Shown here: positions 1 through 4,621 of the stretch, one piece after another
Layout of the letters: every line of letters starts with the position of its first letter
How positions within the stretch are numbered: the first letter of the stretch is position 1
Source: URNF01 sp045594105
Lineage (GTDB): Bacteria; Bacillota; Clostridia; Oscillospirales; Acutalibacteraceae
NCBI GenBank assembly: GCA_045594105.1
Contig: JAZNXY010000106.1
Span: 1-7,432 of the forward strand
Length of the DNA: 7,432 nucleotides
Direction of reading: 5' to 3'
Made by a program: the position numbers and the translations under genes
The notes under the pieces: generated by a model
Seen by the model: only the letters and a program-made list of their open reading frames with translations
Database searches by the model: none
Told to the model about the DNA's origin: nothing

Positions 1-926
1 CGTTCGCCGTAAGGCGGATTACATAACACCACACCGGTGTCACCCAACGGTTTGAAATCCTTAACAGCGGCAACCTTGGCTTTGACGCAATCCCCTACCC
101 CCGCCTTTGCGGCATTTTCCAGGGTAAGCTTTACCGCCACAGGATCTATATCACTGCCAACAGCCATAAAATCAATATCCCGTTTTTCATAGCTGCGTGC
201 ACGTTCACGTTCCTTTGTCCAGATATCCGCAGGAACCTGCTCCCACTGCATCGCCGCAAACCGACGGCGGATACCGGGTGCGATCCCTTTTGCAGCGAGC
301 GCCGACTCAATCAGCAACGTACCGGAACCACAGCACGGATCAAGAACCTGCTCCGCACGGCGTACACGCATTACATCAACCATGGCGGCGGCTAATGTTT
401 CTTTAATAGGTGCGCCGCCTGCATTCTGACGGTACCCACGTTTGTGCAGCCCTGCACCACTGGTATCCATCAGCATCGTCACTTCATCCTTCATGATGGT
501 GAACTGTATCTGGTGAATACTACCGCTTTCCTGCAACCAACTGACACCGTACACCTGTCCCAAGCGGTCAACCACCGCTTTTTTGATGATAGACTGGCAG
601 TCGGGGATACTGTGTAACGCAGAATTAAGCGACCAACCCTTCACAGGAAACGCATCCTCTTTGCCGACAAACCGTTCCCAAGGCAATGCTTTGACTCCCT
701 GAAACAATTCCTCAAAGCTGCGTGCCGTAAAGCTGCCGATAAACAACTGAACACGTTCCGCATACCGTGAACCGATATTGGCACGTGCCAGCATATCAAA
801 GCCACCGGAAAACAGTACCCTACCATTCTCGGCCGCCACATCGACAGCACCCATTCGTTTCAATTCGTCAGCCAGAATACCTTCTATGCCGAACATACAC
901 GGTGCACACATTCTAAGCATTTCCAT
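1..926 (-). CDS. THUMP-domain class I SAM-dependent RNA methyltransferase, RlmL/YpsC family (3' end cut by window edge)
   Basis: Probably N2-methylates guanine in 23S rRNA (RlmL/YpsC-like); the exact target base cannot be read from sequence. The reading frame is open from the ATG at 926 to the window edge, giving 308 complete codons, and its C-terminus lies outside. Order of parts: N-terminal ferredoxin-like/THUMP region about residues 1-160, the HKRGYR signature at 161-166 that precedes the catalytic domain in this family, SAM-binding motif I DPCCGSGT at 196-203, an acidic SAM-ribose region around GSDIDP (257-262), and catalytic motif IV NPPYGE at 303-308. The start is chosen because AAGGGTGA lies 6 bases upstream of this ATG; an in-frame ATG at 920 is less well placed. 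It lies 84 bp after the S1 gene, across a hairpin, so it may be read partly independently. The usual family length is about 370-390 residues, so roughly 70 are missing. Confidence 0.93.
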   Translation of the reverse strand, partial: MEMLRMCAPCMFGIEGILADELKRMGAVDVAAENGRVLFSGGFDMLARANIGSRYAERVQLFIGSFTARSFEELFQGVKALPWERFVGKEDAFPVKGWSLNSALHSIPDCQSIIKKAVVDRLGQVYGVSWLQESGSIHQIQFTIMKDEVTMLMDTSGAGLHKRGYRQNAGGAPIKETLAAAMVDVMRVRRAEQVLDPCCGSGTLLIESALAAKGIAPGIRRRFAAMQWEQVPADIWTKERERARSYEKRDIDFMAVGSDIDPVAVKLTLENAAKAGVGDCVKAKVAAVKDFKPLGDTGVVLCNPPYGE

Positions 927-952
927 ACAGATTCACCCTTACAAGAAATAAA

Positions 953-989
953 GGGAACATTGCTACTGCCGAACAATAGCCTTGTTCCC
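953..989 (-). terminator. Two-part hairpin, probable terminator/attenuator after the S1 gene
   Basis: Read on the minus strand: outer 7-bp stem GGGAACA/TGTTCCC, a 2x2 internal loop, inner 7-bp stem GCTATTG/CAGTAGC and a TTCGG loop, followed by TTTATTTC. One inner pair is T-G, which is a G-U wobble in minus-strand RNA but an A-C mismatch in plus-strand RNA; this supports minus-strand transcription. The T-run is interrupted, so termination may be partial and allow readthrough into the methyltransferase gene. Confidence 0.6.
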
Positions 990-1010
990 CCATTGTTTTG
1001 ATTTCTATAC

Positions 1011-1454
1011 TTACTGTTGACTGCGGTTACCTTTTTTGGGGAAACCGCCGTGTTTACTATCCAAAGAGCGTTTCAAATCCGACATCTTCTCGTCGCTCGT
1101 TTGTTTGAACTGGGACATCATATCCTCAAAACTGGAAGCACTGCTTTTTTGCGGTTTCCATTCAAACTCGCCCGGTCTGCCGGGAGATACCGCCGGTTGA
1201 CGTGGTGCACGCGGTGCAGGCGGTGCGGCTTTTTTTATGGAAAGACTGATCTTGCCGTCTTCCGCAATGCTCAACACTTTTACCTTGACAGTCTGTCCCT
1301 CTGTGATAAAATCACGAACCTCTTTTACGTATGTCGATGCGACTTCCGAAATATGTACCATTCCGGTCTTTCCGTCTCCCAAATCTACAAACGCACCAAA
1401 CTTTGTAATTCCAGTGACTTTACCCTCGAGTATTGCTCCAACTTCCACCTGCAT
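1011..1454 (-). CDS. yabR: S1-domain RNA-binding protein, YabR-like
   Basis: A 147-residue cytoplasmic protein with one S1 (OB-fold) RNA-binding domain, residues about 3-74, carrying the typical signatures VTGITKFGAFVDL (13-25), GMVHISE (31-37) and the closing strand GKISLSIK (67-74). After it comes a Pro/Ala/Arg-rich linker (75-105), probably disordered, then a short conserved-looking tail with FEDMM (109-113), SDLKRSLDSK (125-134) and a basic Gly-rich end. Single-S1 proteins in this position next to divIC are YabR in Bacilli and Clostridia; a ribosome- or mRNA-associated role is family knowledge, not shown here. The ATG at 1454 follows GGGAGG (1468-1473) with an unusually long 13-base spacer; an in-frame TAA between them excludes any earlier start. 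The gap to divIC is 21 bp, so the two are cotranscribed. Confidence 0.9.
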   Translation of the reverse strand: MQVEVGAILEGKVTGITKFGAFVDLGDGKTGMVHISEVASTYVKEVRDFITEGQTVKVKVLSIAEDGKISLSIKKAAPPAPRAPRQPAVSPGRPGEFEWKPQKSSASSFEDMMSQFKQTSDEKMSDLKRSLDSKHGGFPKKGNRSQQ

Positions 1455-1475
1455 ATATGCTTAATTTCCTCCCAA

Positions 1476-1760
1476 TCAGTTCTCCGGAACGACCTGATAG
1501 ATTTGTTCGCCCGGTAAAGAATACCCCTGATCGCGGGCTTCCTCTTCGAGATAAAAATCCGAGTTATCTGCTTTCTCTTGTAAGGATTCGTTGAGCAGCT
1601 CTTGACGCTGAATTTCCGCTTCTAAAGCATTAAGCACTTCGCGTTTATCACGCAGCTGCATACACAGGGAAAAAACCGTTACCAAAACATACACGGCAGC
1701 GGCGGCACAAGCCACACGCAAAAGAACGTTCTTTTTCTTTTCTTTCCGTCTTGTCGGCAT
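1476..1760 (-). CDS. divIC: Septum formation initiator, DivIC/FtsB family
   Basis: A small bitopic division protein of 94 residues. It has a Lys/Arg-rich cytoplasmic start (residues 4-10), one transmembrane helix (about 12-35), an extracytoplasmic coiled coil (about 36-66) and a C-terminal motif YLEEEARDQGY...LPGE (70-85), which is the hallmark end of the DivIC/FtsB family. In the family it pairs with an FtsL-type partner and FtsQ/DivIB at the septum to activate septal wall synthesis. The start at 1760 is supported by AAAGGAGG at 1770-1777 with a 9-base spacer. Its place between yabQ and an S1 gene is the same as in B. subtilis. A vegetative promoter may sit in the 70-bp gap before it, which would free it from the sporulation promoter of yabPQ. 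Confidence 0.93.
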   Translation of the reverse strand: MPTRRKEKKKNVLLRVACAAAAVYVLVTVFSLCMQLRDKREVLNALEAEIQRQELLNESLQEKADNSDFYLEEEARDQGYSLPGEQIYQVVPEN

Positions 1761-1804
1761 ACAACAAATCCTCCTTTCAAGAAAAATAGAATACTACACA
1801 TATC

Positions 1805-1834
1805 AATATACTATACAATATATAGGAAAATCAA
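1805..1834 (-). promoter_or_regulatory. Candidate sigma-A promoter for divIC
   Basis: On the minus strand, TTGATT (1829-1834, overlapping the yabQ stop) is followed after 18 bases by TATATT (1805-1810). The match is 4/6 and 5/6 to the vegetative hexamers. The 70-bp gap is extremely AT-rich, so chance matches are easy; another weak pair (TTGTAT with TAGTAT) also exists. The biological reason to expect a promoter is that divIC is needed in growth while yabPQ is sporulation-specific. Confidence 0.38.
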
Positions 1835-2301
1835 GAGTTTTCAGAAAAAAATATGGACTTTTTTTGTGTTTTTCGCATTTTTTTACATTTTTCTGCCAAA
1901 ACAACCTTTACACCCGAAAGCTTTTTGTCTACCCAACAATAAACGGGTGTCAAAAACCTCTTTCGTACCCCGTCAAGCACCTTGTTGCAACACTTCAAAA
2001 AGAAAACCAAAAGCTTATGTACGACATTGCCGAGACTGCCATAAAAAACAAAAAATCCTACTCCCTCACCTATGAACAAGTAGGGATACATATTACCGTC
2101 TGCAAGTCCCAAAAGCACAAAAAAGGTTATTACTGCCGAGGAAACGCAAAAAAAGATATCCTGTACAATGCAGACACAAACAGAAGGCGGCGACCACAAG
2201 CGTACCGCCTTAAAACATTCATAATACAACCCAAGCAAAAAGCCCAATCCACAGGTGGCCAAAAATTGCAGCACCTGTCGTCCTACCGTAAGCTCGGTCA
2301 T
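1831..2301 (-). CDS. yabQ: Sporulation membrane protein YabQ
   Basis: A 156-residue integral membrane protein matching the YabQ family in size, hydropathy and location. Predicted membrane segments are about residues 8-28, 44-67 and 70-90, with a shorter hydrophobic stretch around 93-105; the remaining C-terminal third is strongly basic (many Lys/Arg, 104-148) and probably cytoplasmic. In B. subtilis YabQ is made under sigma-E in the mother cell, localises to the forespore membrane and is required for cortex formation. The ATG shares one base with the yabP stop (TGATG), indicating translational coupling; GGGAGG lies 11 bases upstream, inside yabP. The assignment rests on gene order plus topology, as the family is poorly conserved in sequence. 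Confidence 0.88.
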   Translation of the reverse strand: MTELTVGRQVLQFLATCGLGFLLGLYYECFKAVRLWSPPSVCVCIVQDIFFCVSSAVITFFVLLGLADGNMYPYLFIGEGVGFFVFYGSLGNVVHKLLVFFLKCCNKVLDGVRKRFLTPVYCWVDKKLSGVKVVLAEKCKKMRKTQKKSIFFSENS

Positions 2302-2576
2302 CAGCGGAACAACCTCCCGACCTTTCCACGACGGGATAACCGTTCCCGATATTGTATGCTGTTCACCTTGCCGGTTAAATGCAGGTCACCCGTCTCCAGC
2401 TGTAAAACCGCAATGTGCAGGTCGGTACCCATGACGGTCAAATCACCCGCTGTCGTCACCAATTCCACCGTTTCTTCATCAAAGCATTTCACATCGGTAA
2501 CCCCTGTCAGCTGTACTGTCTCTCGATTTTCCATAGTAAAACGATGCGGCAACGTCGTTTCATTCCAATCACTCAT
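2301..2576 (-). CDS. yabP: Sporulation protein YabP
   Basis: A soluble 91-residue protein, mostly beta strands, of the YabP/YqfC family. Visible family features are LPHRFTMENRE near the N-terminus (9-19), LTGVTDVKCFDEETVELVTT (24-43) and GTDLHIAVLQLETGDLHLTG (50-69), followed by a basic end. YabP is a sigma-E-dependent mother-cell protein in B. subtilis; its molecular role is unclear. The ATG at 2576 is chosen because AAGGGAGTGA (2581-2590) sits directly before it; a longer in-frame version from a TTG at 2618 would run through the sigma-E promoter and lacks a ribosome site. It is the first gene of the yabP-yabQ unit and overlaps yabQ by one base. Slightly shorter than the B. subtilis protein (about 100 residues). 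Confidence 0.9.
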   Translation of the reverse strand: MSDWNETTLPHRFTMENRETVQLTGVTDVKCFDEETVELVTTAGDLTVMGTDLHIAVLQLETGDLHLTGKVNSIQYRERLSRRGKVGRLFR

Positions 2577-2595
2577 ACGCTCACTCCCTTCGGTA

Positions 2596-2624
2596 ACTAT
2601 ATGCCAAAAGCGAGTCAAATATGA
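2596..2624 (-). promoter_or_regulatory. Near-consensus sigma-E (sporulation mother-cell) promoter for yabPQ
   Basis: On the minus strand, TCATATT (2618-2624) fits the sigma-E -35 consensus KMATATW completely, followed by a 14-base spacer and CATATAGT (2596-2603), 6 of 8 to the -10 CATACAAT. Spacing of 14-15 is the sigma-E norm. Transcription would begin near 2589, at the Shine-Dalgarno sequence of yabP, giving a leader of about 13 bases. The location directly before yabP, a known sigma-E gene in B. subtilis, makes this much stronger than a motif match alone. Confidence 0.8.
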
Positions 2625-2652
2625 AAAGCCCCTCCTGAGCGGAGAGGCCTTT
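2624..2652 (-). terminator. Intrinsic terminator after rqcP
   Basis: On the minus strand, a 12-bp stem AAAGGCCTCTCC/GGAGGGGCTTTT around a 5-base loop (GCTCA), starting within the rqcP stop codon. The two non-Watson-Crick pairs (T-G and G-T) are wobbles only in minus-strand RNA. The T-run is short (TTTT then CATATTT), so efficiency may be moderate. Its last bases run into the -35 element of the sigma-E promoter, cleanly separating rqcP from yabPQ. Confidence 0.78.
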
Positions 2653-2890
2653 ACAAAATTTCATACATATTTGCGGCATCGTTTTTCGCAACGGTCTCCT
2701 GCACAGAAACCACTTTCACACGTATTTCCCGTGCACCGAGCGACACCGTGATAACATCCCCGATTTTCACATCATAGGATGCACGTGCGGGTTTATCGTT
2801 TACCGCAACCTTGCCTGCATCGCACGCTTCGTTTGCCACTGTACGCCGCTTGATAATGCGGGATACCTTCAAATATTTATCCAATCTCAT
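2651..2890 (-). CDS. rqcP: S4-domain RNA-binding protein RqcP (YabO)
   Basis: A 79-residue protein that is almost entirely one S4 RNA-binding domain, beginning with the diagnostic MRLDKYLKVSRIIKRRT (1-17), continuing with GKVAVND (26-32), ARASYDVKIGD (35-45) and ending in the family motif AANMYEIL (72-79). RqcP binds 23S rRNA on stalled 60S-like (50S) complexes and, with RqcH, drives C-terminal alanine tailing of stalled nascent chains. The start is the ATG at 2890, because GAGGTGA lies just 5 bases upstream; the GTG at 2899 is part of that ribosome site. It begins only 22 bp past the HU terminator, so there is no room for its own downstream promoter and it probably depends on readthrough from HU. 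The homologous B. subtilis gene sits between mazG (yabN) and yabP, as here apart from the intervening HU. Confidence 0.93.
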   Translation of the reverse strand: MRLDKYLKVSRIIKRRTVANEACDAGKVAVNDKPARASYDVKIGDVITVSLGAREIRVKVVSVQETVAKNDAANMYEIL

Positions 2891-2911
2891 ACTATTCACC
2901 TCGGTTTCAAG

Positions 2912-2937
2912 AAAAAAGCCGCCCTAAGGCGGCTTTT
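2912..2937 (-). terminator. Strong intrinsic terminator after HU
   Basis: On the minus strand, a perfect AAAAGCCGCC/GGCGGCTTTT stem with a TTAG tetraloop, followed by a run of six T. It lies 16 bp after the HU stop and has all marks of an efficient rho-independent terminator. The A-run on the other side would allow bidirectional use, but no plus-strand gene approaches it. Confidence 0.9.
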
Positions 2938-2952
2938 CCTGTTGAAATCAAC

Positions 2953-3228
2953 TTATTTCGCAACAGCGTCTTTGAAAGCTTTACCAGCTTTGAACACCGG
3001 CTGCTTGGAAGCAGCAATTTTGATCTCAGCACCGGTCTGCGGATTGCGGCCGGTACGAGCAGCACGCTCGCGAACTTCGAAAGTACCGAAGCCAACCAAC
3101 TGAACCTTATCGCCAGCGGCGACAGCTTCTTCGATAGCGCCGAATACGGCAGCAACAGCTTTCTCAGCATCTTTTTTGGACAGTGCAGCTTTTTCAGCAA
3201 CTGCCGCTACGAGTTCTACTTTGTTCAT
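2953..3228 (-). CDS. hup: HU family DNA-binding protein
   Basis: A 91-residue histone-like nucleoid protein that binds and bends DNA as a dimer. The helical dimerisation part is residues 1-40 (MNKVELVAAVAEKAALSKKD and following), then the HU signature GFGTF (46-50), EVRERAARTGRNPQTG (51-66) that forms the beta arm with the intercalating Pro63, and the closing helix with FKAGKAFKDAV (79-89). The length is the family standard (90-92). GGAGG lies 9 bases before the ATG. The gene is enriched in GCA/GCT/GAA-type codons and has a strong terminator, as expected for an abundant protein. It sits between mazG and rqcP, an insertion relative to B. subtilis that is frequent in Clostridia. The 57-bp gap before it shows no convincing promoter; it may be transcribed from the mazG promoter or from within mazG. 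Confidence 0.97.
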   Translation of the reverse strand: MNKVELVAAVAEKAALSKKDAEKAVAAVFGAIEEAVAAGDKVQLVGFGTFEVRERAARTGRNPQTGAEIKIAASKQPVFKAGKAFKDAVAK

Positions 3229-3285
3229 TTCTCATAACCTCCATTTTTTTATCAAAAGCAGCGAAAAACCGCTTCTTTACAAAGT

Positions 3286-4080
3286 TTAGGTAGGAGCCGT
3301 CCGCTCCCACAGGTCCTGCCACGCCTCAGCCGAAACAGCAGCAACATCCCCACCGTTCGCCTTAATCAACCGTTCCATTTCAAAGAAGCGATCAATAAAA
3401 CGATTAGTAGACAGGGACAACTGTTCTTCAGGGTCAAGGAGCAACAACCTCGACAATGCCACAGTTGCAAACAGCATATCTCCTACAGCCGTATCGGCAT
3501 CTTCCCCGGCAGCCACTCGTTGTTTCAAGAGAGCCACCTTCTGCTCTAAAGCACACACCGCATCCATTGGTGCTTGTGCGGTTTCAAAGCCGACACGTCT
3601 CGCTCTGCCCAGCACCTTCCCTGCACGCATCAAAGCGGGCAAGGAATGCGGTACGCCATCCAACAGCTGCGTTTGCGTTTTTCCCTTTTTGGTTTGTCGT
3701 TTAACGGCATCCCAATTTTTCAATGCTTGTCCTACATCCGCCGCATCCAGATCCCCAAACACGTGCGGATGACGCATAACCAATTTCTGACACAGGTCGT
3801 TCACCACATCATCAAACGTAAACCCATTCTTCTCTTCCTCTATACAGGCGTGAAAAACGACCTGCAATAAGACATCGCCGAGTTCTTCCTGCAAGCCGTC
3901 AAGGTCTTCACGATCAATCGCCTCGATCGCCTCGTGGGTTTCTTCCAAAAAGTCTCCACGAATAGAACGATGTGTCTGTTCCCTATCCCAGGGACAACCT
4001 TCGGGCGAACGCAGGATCCGCATAACTTCCAAAAGGTCCTGCATATCGTATCGATCTTTATGAATAAAGTTTACTGCCAT
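3286..4080 (-). CDS. mazG: MazG nucleoside triphosphate pyrophosphohydrolase
   Basis: Hydrolyses (d)NTPs to NMP and pyrophosphate, cleaning non-canonical nucleotides from the pool. The 264-residue protein has two MazG repeats, like the E. coli protein (263), and lacks the N-terminal methylase domain of B. subtilis YabN. Repeat 1 (about 15-115) carries the family start LRSPEGCPWDREQTHRS (23-39), the metal-binding E46-E47-x-x-E50 and E66-x-x-D69, and MRHPHVFG (102-109). Repeat 2 (about 170-245) has the conserved GDMLFATVALSR (200-211) and F-x-x-RF-x-x-ME (228-236), but its acidic metal ligands are mostly replaced: Q-K in place of E-E near 180-181 and A198 in place of E in ExxD. The start is the ATG at 4080 with GGAAGTGA 8 bases upstream; the GTG at 4092 lies within that site. 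A sigma-A-like promoter precedes it. HU follows after 57 bp. Confidence 0.95.
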   Translation of the reverse strand: MAVNFIHKDRYDMQDLLEVMRILRSPEGCPWDREQTHRSIRGDFLEETHEAIEAIDREDLDGLQEELGDVLLQVVFHACIEEEKNGFTFDDVVNDLCQKLVMRHPHVFGDLDAADVGQALKNWDAVKRQTKKGKTQTQLLDGVPHSLPALMRAGKVLGRARRVGFETAQAPMDAVCALEQKVALLKQRVAAGEDADTAVGDMLFATVALSRLLLLDPEEQLSLSTNRFIDRFFEMERLIKANGGDVAAVSAEAWQDLWERTAPT

Positions 4081-4110
4081 TTGCGTTTTCACTTCCTAAG
4101 CATCACACAT

Positions 4111-4139
4111 ATCATACAGCAAATTACAGCGCAATGCAA
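4111..4139 (-). promoter_or_regulatory. Candidate sigma-A promoter for mazG
   Basis: On the minus strand, TTGCAT (4134-4139) and TATGAT (4111-4116) are separated by exactly 17 bases; the -10 matches 5/6, the -35 matches at TTG. Predicted start near 4104 gives a leader of about 24 bases to the mazG ATG. The gap of 118 bp is the largest in the window, consistent with a new transcription unit. Confidence 0.55.
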
Positions 4140-4160
4140 GTGTTTTTTGTGTATAAAATC

Positions 4161-4189
4161 AAAAATTGTTACCTTTTTTCAACATTTTT
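4161..4189 (-). terminator. Weak AT-rich hairpin after the zinc-ribbon gene
   Basis: On the minus strand, AAAAATGTT pairs with AACAATTTTT with one bulged base, around a loop of about 10 bases, followed by GATTTTAT. The stem has a single G-C pair, so it is a poor terminator by energy; its position between the zinc-ribbon stop and the mazG promoter is the main argument. Confidence 0.3.
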
Positions 4190-4198
4190 AGCTAATTT

Positions 4199-4555
4199 TC
4201 AAAGTTTTTCCCCACAATTTTGACAAAATGCTGCGTCGGAACGATTATTTTTGCCACAGGACAAGCACGTTTTCGTACGGCGTAAATCGTCCATTTTTTC
4301 GGCCAGTGCGTCCGCTTTCTCTTCTAATTCCTTAACATCGGCAAACAATGCATCCAATGTTGCATCGCAATTTTCGCCGCTCAGATGAGATTCGTACACA
4401 ATGCGTCCGATTTTTTCCAGCTTCATTGTAATGGTGCGGGAAACCTCGGCAGCTTCGATTTTCAGCTTTGTCAAGCTGACCAATTCTCCCGTTTTCTTAC
4501 CTGCAGCATCCGCCAGATCCTTCGCTTTACAAATGACTTCTTCTACTGTTGTCAT
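4199..4555 (-). CDS. Coiled-coil protein with C-terminal zinc ribbon, function unknown
   Basis: An 118-residue protein without signal peptide or membrane segment. Residues 1-90 are nearly all helix-forming, with Ala/Lys/Glu-rich heptad-like stretches around 8-52 and 72-92, so a long helical hairpin or coiled coil is likely. The end is a compact zinc ribbon: C97-x2-C100, a 10-residue loop, C111-x2-C114, then GEKL at the terminus, resembling the zinc_ribbon_2 / double-zinc-ribbon type. Such proteins recur in Clostridia as hypotheticals; I do not recognise a function, and protein-protein or nucleic-acid binding are both possible. The ATG at 4555 is chosen over an in-frame GTG at 4564 because AAGGAGTGA, which includes that GTG, lies 6 bases before it. 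It follows the kinase gene by 66 bp, which hold an inverted repeat and a possible promoter, and precedes mazG by 118 bp. Confidence 0.85.
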   Translation of the reverse strand: MTTVEEVICKAKDLADAAGKKTGELVSLTKLKIEAAEVSRTITMKLEKIGRIVYESHLSGENCDATLDALFADVKELEEKADALAEKMDDLRRTKTCLSCGKNNRSDAAFCQNCGEKL

Positions 4556-4582
4556 ACCTGTCACTCCTTGCTGTTTTATATC

Positions 4583-4598
4583 TATAGTCTACACTATA
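4583..4598. repeat. Perfect 6-bp inverted repeat upstream of the zinc-ribbon gene
   Basis: TATAGT, four bases (CTAC on the plus strand), ACTATA: perfect arms, 28 bp before the start codon. It overlaps the possible -10 region of the zinc-ribbon gene, so it could be a small operator, but AT-rich arms of this length also arise by chance. Confidence 0.4.
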
Positions 4599-4614
4599 CT
4601 ATGCTAAAATGCAA
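4586..4614 (-). promoter_or_regulatory. Possible sigma-A promoter for the zinc-ribbon gene
   Basis: On the minus strand, TTGCAT (4609-4614) is followed after 17 bases by TAGACT (4586-4591), 4/6 to the -10 consensus. Other -10-like words (TATAGT, TATAGA) are present at poor spacing. The same TTGCAT word occurs as the -35 in front of mazG. Confidence 0.33.
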
Positions 4615-4621
4615 CCGTTGA

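Noticed and set aside
1017..1517. Plus-strand open frame of 166 codons opposite the S1 gene
   Set aside because: Antisense shadow of a clear S1-domain gene; no family resemblance.
2577..2618. Longer yabP starting at a TTG at 2618
   Set aside because: The extension would cover the sigma-E promoter and predicted transcript start, and has no ribosome site; the ATG at 2576 has an excellent one.
1864..2751. A 295-codon plus-strand open frame opposite yabQ, yabP and rqcP
   Set aside because: It lies antisense to three recognised genes that have good ribosome sites, its translation is low in recognisable structure and rich in Lys/Ser/Thr/Pro, and it has no ribosome site or promoter of note. Its openness reflects the codon use of the genes opposite.
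2907..3200. A second minus-strand frame across HU
   Set aside because: Out-of-frame shadow of HU that runs into the terminator; Leu/Lys/Ser repeats come from frame-shifted Ala-rich codons.
3229..3285. Hairpin or promoter between mazG and HU
   Set aside because: Only a 4-bp stem (AGCG/CGCT) is found, and TTGTAA and TGATAA lie 21 bases apart, outside normal promoter spacing.
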